Assembly (NCBI GenBank): GCA_017591395.1
Contig: WEDG01001066.1
Coordinates: 148,632 to 212,631 of the forward strand
Length of the DNA: 64,000 nucleotides
Origin: Schistocephalus solidus
Lineage: Eukaryota > Platyhelminthes > Cestoda > Diphyllobothriidea > Diphyllobothriidae
Direction: 5' to 3'
In this document: positions 23,303 to 35,684 of the stretch, piece by piece
How positions within the stretch are numbered: position 1 is the first letter of the stretch
How the letters are laid out: each line of letters starts with the position of its first letter
Position numbers and translations under genes: made by a program
The notes under the pieces: model-generated
What the model saw: the letters and a program-made list of their open reading frames with translations, nothing else
Database searches by the model: none
Told to the model about the DNA's origin: nothing

Positions 23303-23537
23303 TTATTTCAATAACGCATCGATAAAGACCGTTGTCGGTTATGTCTGCAAATCGAACGCGCAGCTGATAGGTTCGTAGTTGATCTACATTTGTTCCTGGC
23401 ATTGTGGGTGCGTAATTTGGCCTCCCTGGAAGGAACACGGCTTGGTACTTTGGCATGCCATAGAGTCCAATTCTGATCGGTTCCAGCAGTTTTCCACCAA
23501 TACTTATTTGTTTCCCGCCATAATACCAGCTTGCTTG
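23303..23537 (-). CDS. Exon 2 of Ig-superfamily (lachesin-like) gene
   Basis: This 235-bp exon completes the first Ig domain. It starts in phase 0 after acceptor tatttttag with QASWYYGGKQISIGG, which supplies the core tryptophan 15 positions after the cysteine of exon 1. It ends with YQLRVRFADITDNGLYRCVI, the E-F hairpin with D-x-G-x-Y-x-C. Insect lachesin has a very similar segment ending in YTCQVVIS. The donor is ATAA|GTACGT (GT at 23302-23301), leaving one base for exon 3. The stretch between the tryptophan and the E strand is longer than usual and rich in glycine and proline. A different reading frame over the same bases is open for 91 codons but does not fit the splice phases. Confidence 0.85.
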
Positions 23538-25348
23538 CTAAAAATACATAAGTTTGTTGTGTTTTAATTACTTTTTTGTACATGTCTGGCTGTGTTACAA
23601 TTGCATTCTTGTTAAGAAGTCAAAGCGACATTATTTTAAGGACGACAAAATCAATGTTTGCCTTTCTTGCAAAGTTAAAGAAAACACGCATTAGGATCAT
23701 GAAGGAACTTTAGTGGAAAAAATTGAAACTCACCGTACATTTTTACTAACCCAACCCATCCAGTCAGTTGCAATCTTTTATAACCTATCTGATTATACTA
23801 TTTCTACAGAAGGACAAAATAAACAAAACAAGCTTATAAACCGGTAACGTGGACAACATCCTTATCTCAGGCATAATTTGAAACTATCATTTTGGCTTTA
23901 GAATCACTGAAAAAAGGTCAAACTGTCAATCAAACCATCGCCTTATCATAGGGGGTATTTCTCAGCAAAATTGCCCTCAAAAACATAAGATAAATAGGAC
24001 ATTTTCGGTCAGAACATGTTGAGAAAATTTTCTAGTCGTTACGTACACTTTTTGGTCAGGCCGACCAGCAATTAAGAGGTTGCATGCTCGAGGTGTCATC
24101 GGAATTTTTAAAAGTCTATGATTCACATAGTTTAGTAAACATCCCATGAAACTGAATCTGAACATGTTATATTTTAAGATTTCAAAGATTTGATGGTCAT
24201 ATTATAAAGAATTTTGCTTTATTTTTCTTGCGTTGTACGCCCTTGATTTTCTGGAAATTTAAGAAGGATTCACGTTTTTAGAGGATATCTGAATTTCCAA
24301 GTTTATTTGATGCAAGCCAGCATACAATCACCCTTTTCCGTTAATTGGCATCAAAGCAGTTCCTTTAAACTTCACACTAACGGAAAATTTTGGAGCATGT
24401 GGTTTGGCCAACTTCACGTCCTTTCCCAAATGAATCGGGAGTCGGACTCGGGAGTTTTATGCTTAGCCTTCTTCGGGATTACATGCTCAAGATTGATTGT
24501 GAGACCTTATCAAAAGTTTGACTGGTTATGCCGATACATCATCTTTTGGATATTATGGTCAACTAACAGCTAGCTTAAAAGTGCTGGTATATACAGTGAG
24601 AGACCGATCTCATGAAAGTTCAACCAAATTTTCTGAAGTGTTTTTTCGATAAGGAAAAGATTACTTAAGCAGGTTCGTAATATTTATCCGTTTGTGGCAC
24701 AGGTCCATAATTTTTTAGACAGGCAAAGATGTGGGCTTTTGCATGCACGTCTTTTCTGCCGCCTACAAAATCTGCGCATTGAAATTGGCCTAGTTTCATT
24801 GTTTTATTGTTTCCAGAAAATGTTTTGATTTTTTAGAAGTAAATGCAAGATTTTAGATTAAGGTAATAGTTTAAAGCTCAAAATTTGCCCAAATATTCGG
24901 CACATTCGTGGTGGTTTTAAATAGCTAGAGTGGAGAACCGTAGGTTAGCTTCGTCATTTCATTTAGACTCAGTCATATTATCTTAGACTGTAAGCCTTTA
25001 AATCTCACAAAATAACTTAGATTTAAATGTTGTTTTCTTCAATAGTGACGAATTCATATAAATACATATAAATATTGATTATTCATCATATATATGTTAG
25101 TTAGGTGCTCACCGATCGGTTACAGGACTCACTCGTCCCGTTATGCCTTGGGGCTCACTCTTGAGCCAGCCAGCCGCAGAGCAGCCCTTACATATATATA
25201 TATATATATATATATCGTTATTTATTTCATTACACAAGTAATAGGTAAATTTATGGTGTCACTATCAAAACGTAACCATAAAGGTTAAAAAATGAAACAA
25301 TGATTTCAGAGCAATAATATTTTCGAATATTTTGCGATATTTACTCAC
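23538..25348. other. Intron between Ig-gene exons 1 and 2
   Basis: This is 1,811 bases with a GTGAGT donor and a tatttttag acceptor on the minus strand. It holds the inverted tail of a tRNA-headed repeat plus a TA microsatellite at 25098-25216. No coding signal was seen. Confidence 0.7.
25098..25216 (-). repeat. Tail of tRNA-headed short repeat, then (TA)n
   Basis: The segment GTGCTCACCGATCGGTTAC, GGACTCACTCGTCCCGTT, GCCTTGGGGCTCACTC is a well-preserved inverted tail of the short repeat family. After GAGCCAGCCAGCCGCAG the match stops, and a TA microsatellite of about 25 bases follows (25192-25215). Confidence 0.75.
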
Positions 25349-25467
25349 ATTCAACTGTGATTCGTCTAAAACCATTGTGCAATTCAAGTAACCTGTGTTC
25401 TTCTCTTGAACGACTTCAACATTTATTTTGTCAACAATTTGAGGGATAAAATTTCCACTGTATGAAC
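25349..25467 (-). CDS. Exon 1 (of those visible) of Ig-superfamily gene
   Basis: This 119-bp exon has acceptor ccgttag before 25467 and donor AAT|GTGAGT (GT at 25348-25347). It encodes the start of the first Ig domain: IPQIVDKINVEVVQEKN, then GYLNCTMVLDESQLN, with the B-strand cysteine. It joins exon 2 in phase 0. The first base pair of the exon completes a codon begun upstream, so at least one earlier exon with the signal peptide must lie at higher coordinates. I could not identify it among the transposon remains, so it may be beyond the window. Confidence 0.8.
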
Positions 25468-26330
25468 CTAACGGAATTATTCAATTTGAAAACTGTGTCC
25501 ATACATTTCAGTAGGAATCCGACAAGTACAAATATTAGGACATGCATGTGGGAAATGCATGCAAATAACCGGTATTTATTATTTTAAGCCTGTTTATGCA
25601 AATAAACAAACAAGACGATTTGCTGTGACAGGAGCTCCGTTATGGCGCAATTTTGGCTAAGCATCTGTCCAGAACAGTGCATAATAATCATTTTTGGTGA
25701 TAATACGCCAATGAATTATTCCCAAAGAGGTACTCTACTGTGTTCCTTTTCTATTCACTATATTTTGCTGAACGTTGATCAGGGCTTTCCTTGAGCCTGG
25801 TAGACTTCGATAGAAAAATTCCCTGGAATTACCTGTCAACAGCATAATAACCAACCTTTTTTCTGTATGTTTATCAATCTTTAAGCTGATTATTAGAAAT
25901 TTTGGGACTAATAACTTCACATTAAATTGTAAGGTAGATATTTGATGTAAATTTAAATATGCTAGGGTATACTCGACGATGGGTATGTAGACTTCTTTTT
26001 GCTCGTGTGCAACATTACATAATAGTTTCATTCGGTGATATTTTAGTTTATTTGACGCGGCTGTAAATTTACCTAATACGTATGTGAATGATGATTTTAC
26101 TTTACGAACAGATGCCACAGGTATTCACATAAGTTAAAAGTCAATGTTCCATTGTTCAATAGAAAATTTGCATGGCCTGGAATGGTAACCTCGATGGCCT
26201 GGAGAATTTCGGTGTACTTATTAGCTGGGTAGTTTTATCTATTTTGGTACAAAATTATTATTGCTCATCCAAACTTTATTCTGAATATTTCATTAAATAA
26301 ATAATTAAATAAATAAATAATAAGTAGAGG
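25468..26330. other. Intronic or intergenic, no gene recognised
   Basis: This stretch is AT-rich. The 127-codon minus-strand frame at 26118-25735 starts with basic residues, has no signal peptide or known domain, and is probably chance. An AATAAATA-rich run at about 26285-26320 looks like the 3' tail of the adjacent minus-strand LINE. Confidence 0.45.
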
Positions 26331-29300
26331 ATTGTATTTAATGTCAGTTTACAGGCCATATCAGATGAGTGTGCAGTGTTGATCAGGCTTACAGTGAAAA
26401 AACTCTTTAATCTATATAATTTTTAGTGTTTTTTCCTAACTGTATGCTATTCGGGCGAAAAAGCAACTGTCCGTGAGACGATAGCAGTTCATAATTGGGA
26501 AGTGCTAGTACAAGTGCGGTGCGTTTACAGTCTTTCTGTCTTTTTAAAGGAACCAAGATTCTGCTCCAGGCAAGAATGCATCCATGGATGGCTGCTTGCC
26601 GTCTGCCGAAGAATTAACTGGTTGCGGGCTGCAGAGACGGTACCATCGCCCTCAAGGTAAGACCTAGTGTCAGGCTCAGATGCTGCGCATTCCGTCGAGC
26701 CGGAAGAGAGATTTGACCGTGTTGGCACCTAGAATTCCTGGCAGATGTTCTTAATGCAGAAAACTAGTGATGGTTATATTAAACAAAGAATAACTTCGCG
26801 CGATTTTTATACTCTGGGGTAGTTTATTCCATATTGCTATGGCGTTTACCGAAAAAAATCTGACGGTATGTAACTGGGCGAGTTAATGAAAGAAATTTAA
26901 ATAAATTGCAATTGCTGCAGCGCCGTGAGAGGTCAAGCTGTCTCATAGTGTTAAGCGGGTTAAATGTAAGAGGGTTTAAAAGCTTTTACAGTAAAAAGAT
27001 TCCCTTTTGTAATCCGAAAAACCATAAGGGATCAATGTTTAAAAGCCCACGGCGTTCTTGATACGTTGGATTACGGTGCCCCGATGCTAAAACTCTTTTA
27101 TTAAAAAATGCTGGGCCGATTCTTTTGTCGTCTGTTCACTAGCGCGCAGAAGGCTAAATGGAATTGAACAGTATTCAAAACCAGGCCTTACGTACATTTT
27201 ATAAATGTGGAGTCTAATATTGATCGTCAAATTTTTTGAGGTTAAACCCGGTAGTTCTGTGTGCTTTGGAGGCAATTAGGTTGCAATGCTCAGAAAGATA
27301 AAAACCGAGATCCTTAGAAACTTCAGGCACGTTTAGGTCGTGGCCATCCATGCTTAGCTGAAGTTGATGGTCGTCGCCAACAACCATAACGAAGCATTTG
27401 TGCCAAGAAAGGCAAAGATGCCATGTGCAGCACCACTGGTCTAAGACCTCCTGGTCGTTGTTTAATAGTTCGAGCACGGTGTGGAGGATATGCCGGCTTG
27501 TATCGATGGACAACTTTCAAAGCATTGCCATACATAAAGGGTCTACTATTCTGAAATAAACCTAGTACATGATTGACAAGACAAACAAAATTAGAACGTG
27601 CCAAGCACACTTCTCTGAATAACTCCAGTCCTCACACGTGCGTGGTTGGAGGCAACATTGGAGATCTTAACTTGTTTTGTGGGAGAGCTCAGGTAAACAG
27701 ATATCAAGTTCCAAATTTTACCACATATACCGAAACGGAGAGTTTCAGGAGAAAGAAAAACTTTCAACACGAAATAGACTATTTAAAGTGCCAAACCATT
27801 GTCCCGAGATTTTAGAACATGATCAAAGAAAGAGAGCTGACAGGTGTCACAAGACCCGGTTTTGATGAATCCATGCTGAGCCGTACTCACTAGGTTATTC
27901 TCGGTTAAGTGACACATCATCTTATCTATGGTCTCTAAGATTCTTGAAGCTACAGAAGGTATGTTGATTGGCTGAAAGTCGTCAAATTACGTAGATTGGC
28001 CGTGTATGGGGATAGGCAGAATGTGTGATTCCTTCCGTAAACTGTGAAAGTTTTCACATTGCACAGCTAGATTAAATATCTTTATTAGAAGAGACGGGAA
28101 AATATCATTAGCATCTGCCTTTATAATACTGAACGGGACACCATGTGGTCCAGGATTATGGGATTGACGAAAACGTCAAATGGCTACGGTTACCTCCCAG
28201 AGGGTAAAAATCACAGGTTTGAAGGTGGAACCAGTCCAACCGCGGATGGTTGTAACGGAGCGGCCGAATTTTCACTTAGAGTTATGGACAAGAAAACGTT
28301 AAAACTATAAGCCGTCAACTTGTCATCAACTATGGGATTTCTAAGGGCGTCTCGAAGGACGAAGTGCCCTGTTTTTCTGTGGGTTCTTACTGTGCGTGAA
28401 AAAAGGTTTGCGACGTGCAATGAACGGTTTTAAACTAATTTGTTCTCATCGGCTAGCCGCTTTTCTCTGGGTATCCTCTTTGTCTGCTCAAAAATACGTC
28501 GAATCAAGGGCAGAACGTTAATGTCGTTTTCACATGGAATCGACGGAGTTTATATAACCTATGGCGAAATGTTAAAGGGAGATAAACCTCATCCGTGAAA
28601 TTAATTATTTTCTGACGCGGAACAAAACGAGAAATAATTGGATCCAAAACTTCCTACAGCATATTGGTGAAGGTATTCACAGCCTGACATAGAAATATAT
28701 CAGACCTGTCATGGGTATTTACATACATCAATAATTCTGTCGAAAGGGCTGATTGGAAAGCAAAGAAAAAGCTGTATTTTTGGAATATGTTTCATCTGTT
28801 TCGAATTGCAGCGTAGAAGCAATGAATTCGTGGTCTGGACTCCCAAGTGAGCCCAAAGATGACACTTTCAATGGCAGGCAACCTCTGCAGAAGATTAGAT
28901 CGAATATGTTTGATCCCCGGGAAGGAAAGTTGACAACCCGTGAGAGACAAAAATCGAAATCCTCACTGGCATTGAGTGAGCGATAAATGCAACCAGTGAG
29001 TAAAATAGTTCTTATTTTTCAAGGTTATTCGAAGCCAACAACTCTCTTCAACCGGGTTAAATTGTGGATGGTCTAGGGGCTGAAATATCAGTGCTTGCTT
29101 GACGTAGATTTAGCTTGCTCCGCCATGGCTGTCGCGAGATCATTTTGAGTATGCTTATAACCTTCAAGAGAGCGTTCGGAGTTGGCCACGGAAAGTGTTG
29201 CCCATGTTGCAGTTACTATAACAATATCTAAACAGTTGACGTAGACCAGAGTCTGAAGCAGGGGCATTTTATTGAGCAAGGATTTGGCATTTAGTACGAA

Positions 29301-30720
29301 TATTTTAAGTGGGAAGCTGGTTGTTTTTGAGAAAGGGCAGCTTAGTTATCCAGGCGTTGACGGGCCGCTGAACATAGGGAGCTGGTGCTCCAGCCCGGTT
29401 CTGGAAAATATATTTTGGCATAGCAATCGCTCATGTGGGTAAAGGGGAATAAGATAAAGATGGGAAATTACGGACAGAGTAATTGAGCACCGCCGGTAGC
29501 TATTGGGGCTTGTCCAGGAAACCCATAGGCAGAATACTGCAAAGTATCATTATTAAAGTGACACCAATGATCCGGTGAGTCTATTAGTCCAGCAGAACCT
29601 TTAGTATTGGGAGACCACTGTGTAAACGACCAAGGGGGGAACGTTCTGCCGGCTGGGGTGAACTGCTGCGTATGGAAGTGAAGTGCCATTCCTAGCCAAG
29701 AATGCTGCATGTTTGGTTGAGCAGCCTCGATATAGGGTTTTGGTTGTAGTTTAAAATGCGAGATAGTTGTTATGGGTGTTTTGGTGAGTGTAAGGCGGTT
29801 AAAAAGCAGTATTTACCTTGGAGGAGCTAGATTTTTCCCATTGTGAGCGGCTGAGACTTTAGTCGGACTTGTCTTTGAGCTAATGTTCGGCGTTGGCTTT
29901 ACCAGGTGGTACTCGTTGACATGCTATGGGTGTGGGAATAAGAGAATTACTGTTTTTTGTGATCCTCCGAGATTAATCATAGTCTTTTGCCGTACAGAGT
30001 TAACTAGGGATACAGATGGCGACGTTGTAAATGAAAATGGATGTGATTTGTTCAACATAGCAACAGACAAAGTCATTTCTGTGTTGTTTGTCGACAGTTT
30101 TAAATTTTCAAATTCTTCTCCATTGAGGTGGGGTCAGGGGAAACTGATCAGTACCATCTTCGACAGAATTCTATACAACTATCCTTCCTTGATAGTATGC
30201 AGTCGACTTCTATCAAGGAAAAGAGAGTGACTTATATTGTGGCATTACGACTAAGCGAGTGCAGTTGTTAAGCATGCGTGACACTGAATCCTAAGCGACA
30301 GCGTTGCAGAAACAAGTTTGCACGAACAATAGCAGACACATGATTTGGAATGTTACGCAGTATAAAATTATGTTTGCATTTTATCCGTCTTTCAGTTTTT
30401 GAGCTTATTACTCCAATGACTTGAAAGGCCTGTTGCATAAATCTCTCAGAGGTACTGGCCATAGTTCCATGTAGCAGGAGATCTATTATTTCATCAAACG
30501 AAGACCGAGTAATTCAGGATGAGGTGTAAGCTTGAATGACTAGAGGATCAAGAGGTTCAAGGTGAACCAAAGGAATTTTAAATAAATAAGATCTGGAGAA
30601 GGCTGTGAAGTCTCGCAATTGCCAGATATAGTTCCTCCCGTTATTCTATTACGCAAGGAGGGAGTGGAGGCTGCAACATTGCATCTCTTGGCAAGTCTCT
30701 TCTGGTACATCGTTAACTAC
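26330..30720 (-). mobile_element. Decayed near full-length non-LTR retrotransposon, family C
   Basis: Read on the minus strand: ORF1 remains (30462-30268 includes HNFILRNIPN); an AP-type endonuclease (29279-28750, with DIVIVTATWA, and a GSPDHEF near the SDH motif); an endonuclease-RT linker to 28200; reverse transcriptase to 27300; the C-terminal domain (27275-27087, KMYVRPGFEYCS); and a 3' UTR ending in an AATAAATA tail. The RT catalytic box reads YGNA at 27534-27523 instead of YADD, so both aspartates are lost. Frameshifts and stops are frequent. The related copies at 41.6 and 48.8 kb are younger. Placement in a CR1-like clade is inferred from the endonuclease plus RT organisation. Confidence 0.75.
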
Positions 30721-31339
30721 TAGACAGGATTTTATTTTAATTGATAGACCAAAATTGTTAGTAAATTACAACAGTTTGCTTAAAAAGGCTAATACTGAAG
30801 CTAATTTCCTACAGTCAAGAAAACGACAAGCCGGGCTCGCTGAACGCTGCTCCTGATTTCATCGTAGATTTTCTCTGCTTCTTTCCTACTTCACCATAAA
30901 GTTCAAAGATTGTTGACTTTTGTTTTAAAAAGGACAAATCCTTGTGAATCATGTGTGCCTACTATACCATTCATTTCTGTTGTTCATAGGGTTGCTCACA
31001 CAGAGCAGCAATTATCCACTTTGTATTTATTTTTACCATGGTACTTAAGTTTGGAATGATGGGGCTCTCTGGGCCCTAAATTTATTATTTATTTATTTAA
31101 TTTATCCAACTGCTTATTTGGGCTGGCACAAATAATATGGCATAGTAAAAAAATGTTTTACTGTGAATTGGTAGAACGTTCACTGTTATGGCCAAGAAAA
31201 CTGGTAAAAATCAACGCTAATTGTCTTTAAATGTTCAGGTATTTAATTCGGGTTCTTCATGTGACTCATTTATATCATTTGAATAATCAATTCAATTATG
31301 TGATTCAATTCAATTCCAATTATTGAGGGAAATACGCAT
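30721..31339. other. Spacer between LINE remnants
   Basis: There is no coding signal. The TTTATTTATTTATTT run at about 31085-31100 is consistent with the A-rich 3' tail of the minus-strand LINE to the right. Confidence 0.4.
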
Positions 31340-33700
31340 GGGTCATTGAGAACCCTACTTTTAGCACACTAAAGTGCGATGTAGAGAGAAAGCATGTGGG
31401 TTGCAATAGAGCAAACACGATCATGAATTTTTACAATCAGGGCGTGAGTCACGAGGGTTAAGTTAAATGCCCTCATCGCTCCGGTTCATTTTGGAACATA
31501 AAGTTGTCAAGGTTTTTTAAGGCTTTCCAGCGATGGTGACAGCACAATATCTGCAGGGAAGGCATTCCATTGTTTGACCACTCTGACGGAGAAGGAGAAG
31601 TGGCGCACATCTTGCCTGGCCTGCTGAATGGGCAGTTTTAATGGCTGTCCCCGAAGATGGGTCATGGTTGCAAATTCAAAGAAGTTCGCAAGTGCCAGAC
31701 AGCAATCCAATCGCTTCAAAATGCGGAACTTCTGTTATAGATCCCCGCGCATCTACCTGTAACTCAAAGGAAAGATATTTCGCTTTGTTACAGAGCTTTG
31801 ACTCCTAACCATTTCCGCAGCTCTCCTTTGTACTCTTTAAAGACAGTTCTGATCTTGAACTGTCCAGGGTCTCTAGGCTTTTATATTATATTCCAAACGC
31901 GGCCTCAAGAATGTTCCAAAAATCTAAGCGAAGAGATCTTCATCGAACTCTAAAAAGGCTCGTCTGATGGCGTGCAACACAGCCATTGCGCTCTTCGCCA
32001 CTCTTGAGCAGTGAAAGGATCGTTTTAAAGTGGTGGTCGTTAGCACACCAAAGTCTTTTTTGGGTTTCCAAGTTTTGTACGGCTGTAAAATTGTGAGAGT
32101 ATCTTCTACGGTCGGTGGATCCGAGTGAGTTACCCAATGGAAGTATTGTACACTTATCAGCGTTGAACCGCAAAAGCCAATGGCTCAAATACTCTATCAA
32201 CCAGTTTACGTTGGCCTGCAGTCTATCTGCGTCGACAGAGCTCCAGATTACACTCCATATTTTAATTTCATTAACAAACATTGCTGCTTCGCATTCCAGA
32301 TCCCTGACACAATCGTCCACGTATAATAGGAACAGAATTTACCCTAGTACTGAACCATGGGGAACCGCATTCTTGACCAGAACATAAATTGACCTCTCTT
32401 GGCCGATTCAAACAATCTGGAGCCGACCCTCGAGGAAGTTCTCAATCCAGCTGAGGTAGTTTCGCCTGATTCCTATTTCTTCTAGCTTGTACAACAGTCT
32501 TGGGTGTGGCACTATGTTGAATGCTTTTTGAAAGTCAATTAAGACTATGCGAACTGTGTGTCTATCTTCAGGAGCTTGGCTTCAGCTCTGGAAAGATGGT
32601 AGCAAATTATTCGGGTAGGATCTTCCTTTTCGGAACCCGTGTTGACCGTTTGATAACAAATTATAAGTGTCTGGGAATCGCACCAATGCAGTCTTGATTA
32701 TCGTCTCCATAACCTTGCCGGGAATATATTTCAAGCTTATGGGCCTGTAATTTGTCACCTACGCCCGACTAACGCTTCTGTGTAGGGGAGTTATATGTGC
32801 CAGCTTCCAATCCATAGGAAGTGTTCCAGAGCCAAATAAACCTTAAAAAAGGACTAACAGAGGTGCAGAGGCGAGTTCTTTGAGAAGCTTGGGTGGAATC
32901 ATATCCATTCCTGGAGATTTCGACTCGTTTAGTTCCTTTAACTACCTTTGGATAAGCAATTCTGAAAACAGGATGTTGTTAATACTTGGAGTCAGCAGGT
33001 CCCCACGTATGGCCGAAGGAACCTTTGCCTCATTCGTGTAGATGTAGCGGAATAAATGTGAAGAGAACTCGGCTCTGTCTCGTTTTCAGTAATTTTCATG
33101 ACCTCGGTAGACTTATCATCAGGATTTTATGCCTATTCCTTGCACATCTGCGGGGTTAGCTGTGGACAAACTTTGGATTCTATTTCACTTTTTGTAGCAA
33201 AGTCTTTTCGAATTCACGGCCCGTTTTGAGGATTACGCTTCGCAGTTTGTTTGTCTGTGTTTTATACATGTTAAAACGTGCGGTTTGTTTAGACTCGCAG
33301 TATTTTCTCCACAATTTATGCTTCCGGTTTATTTCCCTTTTCAGATTTTTATCTAGCCACCAAGGACGCTTGTTCTGATGGACATTCGTCAGTGGGCAGT
33401 GGTTTTCGATGAACTGCAGAAGAGCATTTTGGAGTAGCTCCCAATCTTCTTTCACATTGTTCAAAAATTGACATCCTGTTGAGGTCGGTTAACTCTATTC
33501 GAATTTTTTTTTAAATTACCTCGCCAAAGGCTTCGCCTTCTTTCGTCTATGGAAAGCAAAACGGAAAATAAGTAGTTATCCCATGTAAGCACTACATGGT
33601 CACTTCGACCAATTTGGAGCATGGAAATGATCTCGTCGATGCTGCCTGATGTTTTTGAAAAGACCAGGTCGAAACAGAGACCACGAGTGTGCCCTAGAAT
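31340..33700 (-). mobile_element. Non-LTR retrotransposon, family B-like, 5'-truncated
   Basis: On the minus strand the element begins inside the endonuclease (33736-33461: LDLVFS-like and RSDHVVLTW). It continues with the linker (33464-33180: RPWWLDKNLKREINRKHKLW) and RT with degraded motifs, then LLRFNADKCTILPLG (about 32180). It ends with the C-terminal region (31719-31507: THLRGQPLKLPIQQARQDVR, FSVRVVKQWNAFP). The catalytic FADD is FVNE at about 32280. Several frameshifts and stops separate the pieces. Confidence 0.75.
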
Positions 33701-33912
33701 TTGCTGACTTTTTTCGAATTGGCTGCGATGGAGCATCTGCGGGGTTATCCCTCTAAACTACAGAGGACGTTTGTCCACATGAACGTCCATTCGAACGCCT
33801 TTTCACAGAGGGCAGTTGGCGCATGGAAAGGACTCCCTGACAAGGTGGTCATTTCAGCAACTGTTGACCAATTTAAATGCAAACTAGATACCGATTTGCT
33901 GAGAAACTAATT
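33698..33912 (+). mobile_element. C-terminal LINE fragment
   Basis: A 69-codon open frame (33701-33910) contains FFELAAMEHLRGYPSKLQ and AFSQRAVGAWKGLPDKVV, the conserved C-terminal segment of the B-type LINE ORF2 (compare 48346-48624). It lies in plus orientation between two minus-strand B remnants. Only the last part of the ORF is present. Confidence 0.7.
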
Positions 33913-34265
33913 CAGTATAATTCAGTTTATATAAGGGAGATAGGCAGAGCCTTTGAAAACCCTATTTACAGATAGACGCTAGCAAACCAAGCAAATGTTA
34001 CATTGCGATAGTCGTTTTAGCATATCGATCATTGCTGTCGACTCAATATATGTCCATCAAGTAAAAATGCATCAAGTCTTCTTGTAAACATTTCAACGCT
34101 TTCAGCCTGAACAACCGAAACTGGTGGTTTGTTCCATTCTTCAAACACCCGTTGGGAAAAGAAATTGGGCCGCACTTCAAGTTTGGCGTGTTTTCTTTTC
34201 AGTTTGTATGGTGACCTCGGAGACTTTTCATGTTTGCCAATTCAAAAAAGGTGGCCATCTGAAGA
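33913..34265 (-). mobile_element. 3' end of a family B LINE
   Basis: Read on the minus strand this matches the 3' end of the element at 43.6-48.7 kb: the C-terminal coding segment, then GCTAGCGTCTATCTGTAAAT, AGGCTCTGCCTATCTCCCTT and the terminal CTGAATTATACTGAA. It is 5'-truncated at about 34265. Confidence 0.8.
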
Positions 34266-34900
34266 GCACAATCAACTCCTATTGAACATATAATGAATAT
34301 TGTGTTAGTAGCGGCAGTTTGTGCCTAGCCCACACATATTGATGACCCTACATTTAAATTTTTCAGTTTTATTGTTGTAAACATTTATTCTATAGCCATT
34401 TTTGTATTTGAATAGGGAACTCAAGGGCGAAAGCCTAAATACCTCAATAAAGTGACTTTAAGTGTTCTGGTTGGGAACAGGACATGTTGTGCCTTTCATT
34501 TTAGAATTTAGAATTTATATTTGATTAGCGCCGGGAAGGCACTGTCGAAGCAAACGTTAGTATTGTAATAAAATAATGACAATGTGTGCAGATAAAATTT
34601 AAAAATATTTAAGCATGTAGGCAGAACTTGTCCTGTTAGGGCAATAGTTAGCAACGTTTTTAAATTGATTGCGAACTCGAAAATAGGCAGTGAAAAACAC
34701 TACTACCTTTAAAATTTAGGCAGAATTTAAAAAGCCTACATTTTTAAATATAGGGTGGGAGAAAACACTGAATTAGAAAATTTGTTAAGGAGGTAGAGAA
34801 GACTAATACTGCATAAGCATTTCAGAATGAGATAATGAACCGTCGATATGGTTGGTTCTTCATCACTGAGTTTCATAAAACAAACTCTTGCGAAAAGGCG
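34266..34900. other. No gene recognised
   Basis: AT-rich sequence flanking the LTR retrotransposon. Its last four bases, GGCG (34897-34900), are the left target-site duplication of that element. Confidence 0.5.
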
Positions 34901-35388
34901 TGAAACGGACAGGACGGGTTGAAACCAGCAGGGTTTTAAAAACACTTTCGCTTTCACTTACTTTCCTTTTCCAACTCCAGCAACCATGATGGTAGTCGAA
35001 GCCCCGCGGATCAACGACTCCCAACCTTCAAGGTATCTACCATTTGACAACATTCCCTTCGCTCTGTAAACGCTTCGGATCCGGTGAAGTCGAGTCAATT
35101 TATTATCCATCATTATTATGCTCTTTCCTATATAATATCTCTCGCTTCTATTTTTCTACTTTTTTTTTCCTTTTTTTCTACCCGTGAATAAATCTCTATC
35201 TCATCTCTTCGTTATCTTCTTTTATTAGCCTAAATATGAATGAGTCTCAGCAACAAGACAAGTCTGCGATGGATGAATCCTTTACAGAGCCTGCTCAATT
35301 GTACTGTGAAAACTCATTCCCTGGATCTGCGTGTAATACAGAAGACGAGAGTCGACACCATAGTGACGAACACAAGAAGGACATTATA
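34901..35388 (+). repeat. 5' LTR
   Basis: The LTR begins TGAAACGGACAGG and ends near GGACATTATA; the terminal CA has mutated to TA, as the 3' copy ends ATTACA. It contains a TATA-like CCTATATAATATC at about 35126 and AATAAA at 35187-35192. An ATG at 35236 starts an open frame inside the LTR (MNESQQQDKSAMDESF), which runs out of it to 35541. Confidence 0.85.
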
Positions 35389-35389
35389 T

Positions 35390-35407
35390 TGGTGGCAGCT
35401 TGTGTCA
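35390..35407 (+). promoter_or_regulatory. Candidate primer-binding site
   Basis: TGGTGGCAGC begins one base after the LTR end. TGG is the complement of a tRNA CCA end, as expected for a minus-strand primer-binding site. I cannot name the tRNA; it is not the sequence expected for tRNA-Trp in CsRn1. Confidence 0.5.
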
Positions 35408-35684
35408 GTCCATGCTTACCCTCCCTTTTACAACCCCAGACATCGGATGCACAGTACCATCCTACCCATATGTCAGACAGCCGCCCCAACCCCCTTCTAG
35501 CCCCCGACGCTTTCCAACCGGGCCAAAACATTCGTGACTGACTGATAAAACGTTTTCTTCTTGCTCGCTGAGGTTTCCCAGTCAAATACACTCGCTATAT
35601 GTTAGGTTTCTTTCTCCTGCAACCCGCAAACTTTCCTTTTCTGCAGGAGTTAATAGTAACACGTCGTTTTTTACGGCAACCACG

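Noticed and set aside
25735..26118. 127-codon minus-strand open frame as the missing first exon of the Ig gene
   Set aside because: No signal peptide and no correct-phase donor that would join the exon at 25467.
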